The notes under the pieces: generated by a model
Told to the model about the DNA's origin: nothing
The model's input: only the letters and a program-made list of their open reading frames with translations
Databases searched by the model: none
In this document: piece after piece, positions 43,732-54,641 of the stretch
Position numbering within the stretch: position 1 is the first letter of the stretch
Layout: every line of letters starts with the position of its first letter
Made by a program: the position numbers and the translations under genes
From: Reticulascus tulasneorum
Lineage: Eukaryota; Ascomycota; Sordariomycetes; Glomerellales; Reticulascaceae
Reading direction: 5' to 3'
Assembly (NCBI GenBank): GCA_001557505.1
Contig: LSAX01000002.1
Coordinates: 1,488,001-1,552,000 of the forward strand
DNA length: 64,000 nt

Positions 43732-44556
43732 ATGGTGTCTGTCGTTGGAGGCATTTTCATTGCCATCTTCGTCGTGCTGATTGTCGCTGCAGTCGCCTGG
43801 GTTGTCTTTACCCAGCTGCGCGCAAGGAGATTAGGTGTATGTTTCTTCCTACCTGACCCTTCCCGGTCCATCGCCAATCCTCCCGATGGATTATTCGTTC
43901 GCCGGGAATCCTCTTCCATCCCCGACACAGCTAACATCTCCCAGCTTCCCCCGCCAACTATATCCTCCTACATTCCATTCCGCAAGTCCGAACAGACCTA
44001 TGGCCCACCCCGCCCAGCCCCCGGCGGCGTAGTCGGCTGGTTCAACGACCGCGTCCGCGCCTTCAAGAACCGCAACAACCGCTCCGCAGCTGGCGCTTAC
44101 GAGCAACCACTCCAGGGTTCCAATGCGCGCGGCGGTCGCGGCTTCGGCCCCCTCGACCCGGATGAGGCGTGGGACGCGCGCGTCGGCCACGAGGCTGATA
44201 CCTATGGGCCCGGTGGCTACTACGAGGAGCAGGACCTGGGGAATACCACCACGGCCTACTCGGGAAGCAGCTACAACATGAACCTGGCCGCGACGCCGGG
44301 GGTTCCGCCTGCGGGGTTCGGCGATGAGGAGAGAGGTCGGCCGAGAAGTCGCGAGCCGGATCCGAACGGAAGGGGCCTGGGTGTTCCTGCTAGGTCCGGA
44401 CCGAATCCCTTTGACGACGATGCGGAGCCGAGCAATATCAGCATGAGAGGTGTCAGCCCAAGGCCGATTGATACGAGTCCGAGCCAGCAGCCGCAGGGCA
44501 AGGACAGCGGGGACAGTCCCACGGAGCGGAGATCAGTGTTCAGGGAGAACATGTGA
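43732..44556 (+). CDS. Small N-terminal membrane-anchored protein, fungal conserved type
   Basis: Two exons, 43732..43836 and 43945..44556 (238 aa), intron 108 nt with donor GTATGT and acceptor CCCAG; the intron is a multiple of three and stop-free, but the spliced junction RRLG|LPPPTISSYIPF fits the conserved fungal sequence I recall for acid-phosphatase-like proteins of unknown function. Residues ~5-27 form one TM helix (GGIFIAIFVVLIVAAVAWVVF), then a cytosolic tail with VGWFNDRVRAFKNRNNRSAAGAYE, GFGPLDPDEAWDARVG and Gly/Ser/Pro-rich charged sequence. No catalytic motif is visible. It may be a small organelle or ER/plasma-membrane anchored adaptor. Confidence 0.75.
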   Translation: MVSVVGGIFIAIFVVLIVAAVAWVVFTQLRARRLGVCFFLPDPSRSIANPPDGLFVRRESSSIPDTANISQLPPPTISSYIPFRKSEQTYGPPRPAPGGVVGWFNDRVRAFKNRNNRSAAGAYEQPLQGSNARGGRGFGPLDPDEAWDARVGHEADTYGPGGYYEEQDLGNTTTAYSGSSYNMNLAATPGVPPAGFGDEERGRPRSREPDPNGRGLGVPARSGPNPFDDDAEPSNISMRGVSPRPIDTSPSQQPQGKDSGDSPTERRSVFRENM

Positions 44557-45480
44557 TCTGTCTTCGGGATCGCAGGGAGATTTGCATGTTTGGCTATTCT
44601 TTTGTGCTTTCTTTGATTCTATGCTCAATGCTGGTAGCCGGATGGGGGATCTGGCACGTCGATATTCCAAAAAAGCAAAGGCCGGGTAGTCGAAGGAGGT
44701 TTGCGTGTTTGGAGTTGCAAGTCAGTACAGCCCCTCATGGGCTCTCAATCGCTTTATCGCTTGTGGTTCCCAAGCAATGGGAGGCCACCACTGGTCTCCT
44801 TCTCGCCTTTTCGACCATTTCATCACGGACATCGGAGGATTCTCACACCGAAGGTATAAGGGGCGGCCATCTGGGGGGACCCTTTTTGGATTATGTCGGG
44901 TTCCGGGGACTTGTAGATATGTTACTATACAAGGACTGTTATTATACACGGGCAGCAGGGCTTGAGTTGCAGGGGGCGCTTGAGATGAAATATGTTTGGT
45001 TCATATTGCAACCGTTTGTCCCGAAATATACTCTGCACTGGTCTCCGTGGTTCAAGAAGTGAGTACCTCAAACTTAGCTGGGTATCTCACCAAATGCGAA
45101 GTCATAGCGTTCTGGAGGCACTTCAGTTCTCGAATCTTGACACGAACTTGAGCCAATGTCGTTCAAGTCTTCCAAATTTGTAAACCCAAAAGTTCTGGCA
45201 GTTCCAGACCTTTTCCACCCGCCCCAAAGCCTGATTCTAGGGTTCACCATTCCCTTTGGAGAACAGCTTACGTGAAAGCGTCCTCATTACATTCATGTTT
45301 CTGCAGTATCTTACGAATCGTGATTTGCTTCGTAACCTAGAAATACTCACTTTACGGTCCCGAAAAATCCTCGCCCAAAACATACAGTAACTAACTCCCT
45401 GCGCGCTCCTCCGCCACGCAAATACGGAGCCAAGTATCCCTGCATTCGCCGCAATGCCCAAGTTTGTTCTCCATGACTAC
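44557..45480. other. Convergent 3' spacer
   Basis: Spacer between the small membrane protein and the P450, both of which end here; no gene is seen. Confidence 0.5.
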
Positions 45481-47308
45481 TTAACCCCTGCCTGGCTGCG
45501 GGACTTTCGTGACTCTAACCCAAAGATTCGACTGGATAAATATGCCGGCCGAGTATGAGTTCCATGGCGAGGACGGATCAACCAGAGAGAAGTCGAAACG
45601 TCTCAGGAGCTTCAATTGCCAGATCAGTCAAGGTTTCCCTAGGCTATATGCTCAAGCAATTGCTCACCTCGACAAAGAACTTGTTGAGCTCGAGCAGCGC
45701 CACAGTTTTGCCCAGGCACTGCCATTTCCCGTATTTGAAGACCAGCTCCCACTGCGCCGTCATCATTTTGAGCTGATCAAGCTCGGCCTCAAGCCATCGC
45801 TCCGGGCGGAATGCATCGGCATCGGGCCCAAACACGGCCTTGGAGCGGAGAACGCCCACGGCCGTCCAGCCGACTTCGGTGCCTTCGGGGATGGCCAAGC
45901 CGTGCATGATGTCGCCGCCCTTGGGCACAGTCGTCGACATAATTCCAACGACAGGTGGGAAGATCCGAAGGCCCTCCTTGATGACGGCCTGCAAGTATGG
46001 TAGCTCACGCGCCTCGGAATCACGAATCGGGGTCGATATGCGTTCCGCCGCGGCGGCAGATCGGATCTCTTGTGCAAGGGCTGCATAGCTTGAGGGCGAA
46101 CCCATAAGGTACAACATCGTAGCTCGCATGGCTGTGGCAGTCGTGTCGGCGCCGGCGATGATCTGGACAAGAGTCTCGCCTTCGGCTTCCTCTCGAGTGA
46201 GGCCATGTGCGAGGAAAGAACCGAGCATGTCCCGTTGCTCCGGCTTCTCGGAAGCCAGGCGCTCCGCTACTACTTGCTTCGCAACTCTGTCGGAGATTTA
46301 GCGAAGGTCAGCAGTCCTCGGGCTAGAATCCTGTTTAGAGGGGGCCGCATACCCAATAAACTTGCCAAATCCAACCCTGTCACGCTCCGACGGCATGGCT
46401 CGGCGAAAAAGAGGTGACTGCAGCAAGTTTGCCATCCACGGAAGCGTGGTCAAAACCATCATGACCGGCATGCTGTCTTGTGTCATCTGGATGTAGTGGT
46501 GCACATCCGTATCATATTCAAGGTATCCGAACTTTTCACCGAACGCGAGCAAAGTAATAACATCCAATGTCAAGTACTGGACCTTTCTGGCAAGGTCCAT
46601 TGGCCGGAAGTCTCGCGCCGTTGATACGTATTTCTCGTCAATAAGCTTCACTAAGGCCATAATTTGCTCGTCAATACTGCCTTCCAGCCCGTCGTTTTGT
46701 TTCCCCGAGTACTACGATGGTCAACTGAGCCGGGCTCGGTTGCATTAGAGGAAGAGCCACATACGCCAACAGCCATCTTGGCCCGCAGCTCACTGTGAGC
46801 GTGATCATCTCTGATGGAAAGTATGTTGTCCCGGGTAGGATCGAATCTCACGGCGTCATAGAACGGGCCTTTTCGATACGGCGAGCGCACCGCCCACATC
46901 CGACGCAGGAGCTCCGGGTCATTGGTTACCAAGTCGTTGGGACCGATGCGGACGACCGGACCTACAACGCAACGTTCCCTGTCAGCAGCCTGTCGAAACC
47001 GCCTTTATATTGCTTGGGGTGATTACGGCAGGTGTGTCTGAGACCCGAGATGGAGGACATAACCAGGAACGGCGAGGGGCTCACTTACCGTACTCATCAC
47101 AGGCTCGCTTCAGCTCCAGATGCATCTGCCCACCCAGTGTGTTACGTAGCATCCACCACTTGCTGAAGGCAGCCCATCGTGGGCCAGGGATATGTCGGAG
47201 GCGGTACCATGATCGATAGCTCTGTACCAGTAAGGCCAGTATGGACGCCCAGCCTAGCAGTAGAGGCAGATTTTGTAGTGGACCTAACAGTCCGCTGAGT
47301 ATTGCCAT
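45481..47308 (-). CDS. Cytochrome P450, pisatin-demethylase-like, with a tandem acceptor
   Basis: Heme monooxygenase of the fungal CYP57/pisatin-demethylase-like class. Exons by splice signal: 47308..47089, 46961..46765, 46711..46353, 46286..45668 and 45609..45481 (507 aa). The N-terminal segment is a TM anchor (LPLLLGWASILALLVQS). Markers: I-helix AGADTTAT (~302), ExxR as KEGLR (~362), PERW (FRPERW), and the heme loop FKYGKWQCLGK with the Cys ligand near 449, all in the correct order. After exon 3 the acceptor reads CAGAG, with two possible AG ends. The upstream AG gives VAKQVVAER, the expected family sequence, but this frame is lost because of GCGCGCC at 46263-46257. The downstream AG keeps the frame to the stop but yields CEASSSGAR. 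Substrate unknown. Confidence 0.8.
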
Positions 47309-48964
47309 GGTGACTGAACCATGAGTCTTCACGACGAATTTGTATGGTTTAGAGGTTTGAAAATGAGCAAGAATGATCCATTTGAGGGGGTGGTCTGCCA
47401 CAAAGAAAAAAGTGAATGGACCTTGACTGCTGAGGCCATGCTGATACGGGAACAATAGGAACGATGAATAGGCTCGCCTTGCATACAATAGTGTGGAGAA
47501 ACCTGTGGTCATCGTCACGTTAGCAGAAATATGGCTGCATGGCTCCGCGACGACCCGCCTGGCGTCGGGATGTGATTTAGTCGCGTGCCTACTGATCAAG
47601 AGCTCGTCTCCTTATTGACTCCCTTGAAGACTTATGGGATTACTTGCGCCTTTGTATCTCCATACATGTTAATTTCGGTGTACACGCTGGAGACTGTCCG
47701 TACCATGCTCCATCGACCCCCCCTGGCCAGTCTTTTCCATGACAGCTCCTGATGGACAAAGCCGATTCATCCATTCAAACGGCAGCCAACTGCCATCCAA
47801 CGCATGATTTCTCTTTGACACCATTACGCAAAGACAATATGATGCATGGGCCTTGACCGTAACAGGACAAACCAGGGCTAGCCACTTTCCCGCCGATATG
47901 TGGTGGGAGGAAGACGTAAACGAACCGGGTTTCGTCACCAGTACGTCTCGGGAAGCATGACAGCCTGCAAGTACCCATGGCCTAGAACAGCATATATACT
48001 CGGCTTTCAAAACACGAAGACGATAATTCTCGAAAACGATGTGGGGCACTATCGGCAGCAAGCAAGCCTCGACAGGCGTGTCTTCCGCGTGGTTGACAGG
48101 TGCAGATTGAGTCGAATCAAAGACAGAGGCTACCCGCAGCCACGTCCCTTCTCAGTCTGAAGCAGAAGATGTATGGACCATCCGTTTGCTACAATAAGAC
48201 TGATCAAAAGATATGACTATCTTAGCATACGTCTCAACTAGAACAGGTCTTCTAGTTCCGTCATGTCACGGGCACGCCGCTGTCGTCTGGAGAAACCTGC
48301 GCTAGCCTCAGTCAACGTAATTTCTGTAGTTATTTCCATAGTCACAATAAGCAAGATTATCAGTCAGGCAGGCTTGTGACTAGGTGGCCGAGCAATGTAC
48401 CCTGATTGACTCGTTTCTTGGGGTTCTGAATCAACACAAACAACACTGTGCTCCGCTGGGGCCGCGGCACAACGCCTCAATTCCGTTTGCTAAAGGCATC
48501 CCACAAAACCATGTTCATTGTCTCGCAAGCCATTTTGTGTAACTCACATCGCGCATTTGTTCTCGCGATACATGCGTACAGAGGTCAGCAGGTACACGGC
48601 AGCCGAACCTTTTCTCGATGGCGCAGGCAAGCCGAAAGATGACCTTCTCAGATCACACAGGCCCAAACTATTTGAAACAGGGAAGCCCAGATAAATGCCT
48701 TATTATGCCTTCTCGTGGCAACTGTCTAATCTGGTTTGCCGTCATCTCTGCGGCTTGCATCGCTCACCACCATTGGCCTGTGATCGTGAGTTCCTCTGCG
48801 AGGCACTGTACGTAACTCAGCTCGTCACATCCGCCGCTCAGCCCCGCATTGCAGTGGTAGCGTAGAGACCATGGATTTGGACGAATCCTTGCCTGATGCA
48901 GACCTGGATGTGACCGAACCTCTATCGCCTGCAGGAGGTCCAACATATTTGTCATTAGAACCTG
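47309..48964. other. Divergent promoter region between P450 and methyltransferase
   Basis: This 1.65 kb lies between the starts of the P450 (-) and the first methyltransferase (+). It includes an alternative ATG for the methyltransferase at 48871 (MDLDESLPDAD...), whose connection to exon 1 was not resolved. No other gene is seen. Confidence 0.5.
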
Positions 48965-50387
48965 ATGAGGCTAGGGTCTGCCCTGCCCCGATGCCCAGCA
49001 GCTTGCTTACAGTGCGATGCTAATGGAGACTTGCAGAACATTCTCGACAGTGACTTGCAGAGTATTCTGGGCAGCGACGAGGATTCTGCTCTGGGGGACG
49101 TAAGTTCTCTTGCAATTTGCTCCGGGCTACTAGCCCTGAAACTGAAATAGTCTGAGACCTGGCCGTCGTCTACCGCCTCACTGCGGTCGAGTATCATTCG
49201 GGCACGAGAAGAGAATGGGCGAATATACCACGGATATAAAGATGGGAAGTATGTGCTACCAACCGATCAGGTTAGAACTGCCCCGTCCGGTCGTTTGGTT
49301 GTCATTGCAAGACTATTGAGTGACCTGACTTTAGTCGGACAGGAAGAGCTCGATCGCCAAGGTATTCGGCTACCGTCCCTATGAGATATGCACAGTCTCA
49401 TGCAAGAATAGCATTTCAGTACCAACTCTGCCAACTCACGTTCGATAACAAACTGAATTTTGCGCCGGTGATACGCCCGCACAGAGTTCTCGATGTAGGA
49501 TGCGGCATAGGTACGAAATTTGCAGTTGCACCACTTTACCAGCGTGATGATTAACCGATCTCCTAGGGATATGGGCGATGGATTTTGGTGAGAAAGCGAA
49601 CAGCCCATGCCTTTTAATAGGTGAGTTGACTGTAGAAAGGAGAAGAACACCCGGAGTCCGAAGTGATTGGTGTCGACCTCTCCCCCGTTCAGCCAGGATT
49701 GTAAGCGTACCTTTGCTCGACTCCAGCAGATCTAACTCGAGGCAGCACACCACCAAATGTCCAGTACGAAATTGATGATTTGGAGGAGGAATGGAGCTTT
49801 TCCAGAAAGTTCGACTATATCCACAGTATGATGATGACTGGGGCTTTCAGAGACTGGCCAAACTTCCACCGGCAGGCATTCGAGTAGGTCATTCTTTAGT
49901 GTATCGATGACTTCAGATAATAACCAGAAGACATAGAAACCTCAATGCAGGGGGATGGTTGGAAATTCAAGATATTGACTTCCCGATGAAGTGTGACGAT
50001 GCCACAATACTGCCGGACTCCAGCCTCGGGAAATGGAATCATCTTATGATGGAGGCAGGTAGCAGGTCGGGCTTTCGTCTTGATACGTGCGGAAGAGCAG
50101 CTGAGATGATGAGAGATGCTGGGTTCGTAGACGTTGTCCAGATACCCTTCAAGTGGCCGATAAACCAATGGCCAAGAGGTGCCAAGCAAAAGACTCTAGG
50201 CATGTGGACTGAAGCTAACTTCGTTAACGGCCTCGAGTCCATAACTCTCGCTCTATTCACGCGGTTTTTGGGTTGGACAAAGGAGGATGTTTGGGAATTC
50301 AGCGGGAGAGTCATTGCAGAATGGAGAGATGTTCGGAAACACGGGTATTTCGATGTCTATGTGACTTATGGAAGGAAGCCGAATTAA
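48965..50387 (+). CDS. SAM-dependent methyltransferase, LaeA/UMTA-like, eight exons
   Basis: Exons: 48965..49099, 49151..49270, 49343..49361, 49412..49510, 49567..49587, 49640..49700, 49746..49883 and 49931..50387. The total is 1,050 nt (349 aa), within the family range. The frame holds over all junctions. Exon 2 has the typical ENGRIYHGYKDGKYVLPTDQ; exon 3 (19 nt) gives EELDRQ and joins to AFQYQLCQLTFDNKL. SAM motif I VLDVGCGIG|IWAMDF (~115-130) is split by a splice; exon 5 is 21 nt. Later VIGVDLSPVQP, EIDDLEEEW, GGWLEIQDIDFPMK and WPINQWP match LaeA-like sequences, which include the regulator of secondary metabolism and many tailoring enzymes. The start may instead lie upstream at 48871. 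Confidence 0.85.
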
Positions 50388-50973
50388 GCTGTTGCTGGAC
50401 ACGACGCGTTGTGATCCGCCTGTCTGATGCTTGTGATGCGAGCGCCGACGCAAGGCAATCTGCTGCGTGTGCTTGCGTCATTCCATTGCCAGTGTTGCCA
50501 AGCTAGTTGCTGTGAAAAGCAGCTGCCCGGGTGGGTTTTGACATGGATGATTGCTTGACATCCCAATACAGCCGAGGCGTTGCGGGAAATATTCAGCAAG
50601 ACGCAAACTTTGTAAGGTGCAGTGGAGGCCGAAGTCAACCATGCCAGACGCTGGTGGTGATAGGGTTGCGAATCCCATCTGCAAATTCCTGCGGTATATA
50701 TTGACAGCGAATTAGGGCCAGGCCCGATAGTTTCTCTCCAAAGCGGGCGTTGTTGTTTGCTGTGTAGCGCTACCACCGAACCGATGGATTGCCCGAATCG
50801 CAAGACTGCATATGTCGCCTGGCTGTGGTCGGTTTCTTCTCACCGAGTTAATCATGCCTGCGGCCATCGCGGCTGCAGGCGATGAAATTGTTGGAATCGT
50901 CGGTCAGAAGCTTGAGAACCAGCGGGCCTGATAGTGAGAGTTTTATTCGTCTAGTCTCAACTCTTTCGAAAGC
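50388..50973. other. Convergent 3' spacer between the two methyltransferases
   Basis: Spacer where both methyltransferase genes end; no gene is seen. Confidence 0.5.
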
Positions 50974-52139
50974 TTATGTGACTGGCTTCTGTGCCCACAC
51001 AGAATACCATGGAAGGTAGGCGTGTATTCGAGTGTTGTTGAAAGCGGCTTTGATCTCTCGTTCTAGACCATCAGCTTCTTCCTTGGACAGCCCCAATTGA
51101 ATGTGCTTGACGAGTACGGCCCGGACCAGCTGCCACAGAACATCTTTGCTCACGAACAGGCCAATTTCTCGCTGCATTTTGTCTCTTGCCCAAGCGCCAA
51201 TAGGTAGTTTGTGCCGCTTGCAATTGATATTGACGAAACCAGTCTTCTCGAGGATTTCGGGTAGCTTAGGTGCGATGTGTAGATCCCATCCCCAGTGCGT
51301 CTTGAATGCCTTACTGAAGAGCTCGAAAAATCTGAACATTGGGTGGTCCTCAGGTAAAGTGCCGTCGTCGCATCCAATTACGGCCTCGGAATCTTGAAAC
51401 TCAATCCATCCGCCAGGCCTAAGACTTCTAAGGCATAATTAGATGGTGGCCAGCTGTAGATAGAACACTACCTACCGATATACTGATTGCACAACTGCGA
51501 CAGGATCCCGCAATGTTTGGGCCACCGCTCGGCAGTGTACGAAATCCAGGTCAGAATATAGAGGTGACCAAGCCTGCTCGATGTCGTCTATCCTCCAATC
51601 AACATTAAGAGGAGCAATAGCGTTCTGAATGGCAGAAATGTCCACTCCAATGACGTGGGCGCTAGGAAACTTATCCGCAACTGTAAACCGGTTTAACATG
51701 TTGAGTCTTTTAAAGAATGAATTTGGACTACACTCACTGTCGACTGCCCATAATCCTGTTCCTGTTCCAATGTCCAGGATCTTTTGCGGATAGTCGCCAA
51801 TGGGGGAAACGTAGTCATTGCCATCAAGAAGCCTCTTCACCATCTGATGCTTCATCTCTTCGCGGAACTGTTCTGTTTCATCATTTGGGAGAGGATACCT
51901 GCCTTGTGCAAAGACCTGATAACGCCTGGCACAGCCAAGATCAGCGTCTTTGCGAAGGTGGGAAGCATCAAGGAGACATACCTTCCATCTTCATGTGAGT
52001 GTCTCAGTACCTTGGATGCCACCGAAGTGAAGCCTGAAGATGCTAAAGATTCTCCGTAGTCGGAAGTGGTGTCGAACTCGGCTTCATCTAGCGTGTCCGG
52101 TGGAGCCGGCTCAATTGTTTCGGCATCAAAGACTTCCAT
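50974..52139 (-). CDS. SAM-dependent methyltransferase, LaeA/UMTA-like, four exons
   Basis: Second member of the LaeA-like family, transcribed tail to tail with the first. Exons: 52139..51982, 51925..51738, 51680..51476 and 51427..50974 (334 aa; 1,005 nt). The junctions restore HEDGRRYQVFAQGRYPLPNDETEQ, WAVD|IADKFPSAHVIGVD and VVQSVYR|SLRPGGWIEFQD. SAM motif I KILDIGTGTGLWAVD lies at ~102-115; motif II is VIGVDISAIQN. A C-terminal HKLPIGAWARD region matches the family. Sequence differs clearly from its neighbour (for example SAIQNAIAPLNVDW against SPVQPGFTPPNVQY), so the two are paralogs, not a recent duplication. Target of methylation is unknown. Confidence 0.87.
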
Positions 52140-54641
52140 AGCTGAAATTCTTGTCCGGACAGACTGTACAGGGCAGCGAACAGGATAGCTTGAGACTACA
52201 GCATCAGAGCCCCCTCACCATGGCGGCGACAACGCGCGGTGAGACTCCAAACTCGATTTGCGTTCGTGGGAAAGCAGAAAATTTAGTAGAATTCCGGCGG
52301 GCTGGAACCAAGGGCGCCAGCATAAGCTTGGTGGTGCAGTCTGCAAGAAGTAAGACAAGATGAGACTGGAGCAGTCGAGTTCCAGCAGACGGCCCAGAGA
52401 GCTGGGTTAGGACTGGGGAATTGTGTCAGTCGGTGGCGTTCTGCGGAACAGGGCCGTAATCTCATGCATGAAATAAATGAGGGTCAAGATGGTGGACCAA
52501 TGTAATGGGCCGCCGTGTATGGATACGTTTCTAGAAGACGGGGAAGGGAAGACCCAATGCATCGGTAATTGGACGACACAACCAGTGGGATGCTGCAATG
52601 GCAGGGAGACTGGTAAGAAACTGGCAGCACGATATGGATCGCAAATTGGAGACAGTAGCATCAGCAGGTTGCCTCACAGCATGCAGGTGACGTGTACAAA
52701 CACGGGAGATGGACCTGGTCCCCAACTCGAACTTCACACCCAGCAATGAAGCGGGTTGACAGAAGGTCGCAGGTACGGGGCGAGGGGAAGGGACGTGAGG
52801 AGTAAAGAGAGAGGGGGGTTGAGAACGACCTCGTTGATAGAAGACGAGGAACGAAGAGGAAACGAAACAGCCCCATTACCAGTAGAATGGTGATTGGGCA
52901 CGCCCCTCCTTTACCGGCTGCGAGCTGTCCGACAGGGAAAAAAAAACCAGGAGGGCGCGCAGGTTGTTAGTGACTGGTTGGAGAGTCCGGAACGGCCCAA
53001 TACCATGGCAAACTGGCCAGCTGCGTGTGGGGTGGAATTCTCCGAAGAAAAAAAAATGTCGGTGGAGGAGTCTATCCGTCCCAGTAGGCCGGCACCAGCT
53101 CCAATGACGGCCAGTGCCATCCATCCTGTTGGTTGCTGAGGAAGTGTGACATTGTGGGGATTCGGAGCGCGCAGGAGAAGAAACATGAACCTCTCTCTCA
53201 ATCTGGCTAGAAGCGTCCAATTCTCTCATTGATCATAGGGGCCATGGAGCTTTCAAAAGCTTTGTTGGGGGGCTTCTCGGAGAGCACTAGCCTCGTGGTC
53301 GCTTGAGATGGGCGAACGATAGAGCCCCCCGCACAGGTTCTAATATGACGTTCTCCAAGGAGGGAACCATGCCGTTTCGAGATGCTTCCGCATAAGCTGA
53401 ACTGCAAGTCGTTGCTCTCTACCAGCTTTCAGTTGATGATTGTCATGATGGAGCCAACGGCCAATCAATAGCCGATATCAATCTCTGTTGTTGGTATCGT
53501 ATCGGATGAGCTGGAACAGGAAAGCCCAGGTGCCGCAGCTGCATGTGCTGCAATGCATGGCTGTGCCAATGTCGCCGATGAACGATGGTGGAATGATGGA
53601 AGTTGACAAGAGAGCAAGCAGCATGAATCTGACGGTTCGTTCCTGATGTAACAAAATCGGCGAAAGCGGAGGAGGGGTGAGGAAGGATCCCTTACAGCTT
53701 GCATCCCCCAAGCCACTGCAGTTTTAGTTGAGAGCGCAGTGGGTGGGTGGGGTGAGATGCCCCCGATGGCCGCTGGGTTTGTGGGACTCCCCCGTGAGTA
53801 TGATTACTTCAAGACTACCAAATTAAGGTACCTAATTAATAATTAGCTTGATGAATTGGTGAAGTTCAAGCGTTACTTCTTTGTAGGGGTCGGCTGGAGC
53901 ACCATCCATCCCTTCGTTAGTAAATGTAGTAAATGCAAACGTATAATTAGGGAGTTCACCGACAGCCCGCCTGGCCTGGAGAGCCAGCATTCTGGCCAGG
54001 CCAGCGCCTCGGAAGTACATAATCTGAGTGGCTACGAACCCTGAAGCGAGGTACCTAATTACACACCCACCACAGTAACTTACATATCATCCTTATCGGG
54101 AGTGGAGGAAATCTGTAATTAATTTTTGGTGGGGTGGAGAGAGAGAGACCTCTCAGTGGGGGGGGACGGGAGCGCGGGAGGTACTTCCCCCAACGTACCC
54201 TGTCAAAGTCGTGTAAGTCACTCCGTCACTCTCAGTCGCGTCAAATCTGCACAGGACCGCGTCGGCCATAACACCTTAGTACGGATTACCGCCATACGAC
54301 CTTCCACTAACTACCTATCCCTTCTACTCTACATTAATTGCCAACACAAACCGGGATCAAGAGTCGTGTCTGACCTTGCACGCACACCATTTCATTCACC
54401 CTCCAAAGCATACCTATACACTTTATAAGCTTCACCATTGTTCCAAGCTGCACGATCGCCCCCAACCCGTGGCAGCTCTCAGCCACGCGTGTCTGGCACA
54501 CTACTCGCCCACTTAACAAGCACCAATTGTGCCCTCGACTCGTCCACCGACTGTCGCCTACCGAACAGTCGTGACTTCAACACCGTATCTCATGAATCCA
54601 CGCAGAAACACTCGTGGAAACGCGTCGAGATCCTCCTAGCC
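52140..54641. other. Gene-free spacer upstream of CDC45
   Basis: About 2.5 kb with no supported gene. It includes two exact copies of AGGTACCTAATTA at 53826-53838 and 54049-54061, homopolymer A runs (52940, 53050), and a GA-rich block near 54135. Confidence 0.5.
53826..54061. repeat. 13-bp direct repeat pair AGGTACCTAATTA around ~210 bp
   Basis: Identical AGGTACCTAATTA copies sit at 53826-53838 and 54049-54061, direct orientation. The same 13-mer is also at 43363-43375, and AAGGTACCTAAT at 61401-61412. The GGTACC core is palindromic. No transposase frame lies between the pair. Confidence 0.6.

Noticed and set aside
52911..53201. Minus-strand frame with a hydrophobic patch
   Set aside because: No conserved features, overlapping frames on the same strand, and lies in the Cdc45 upstream spacer.
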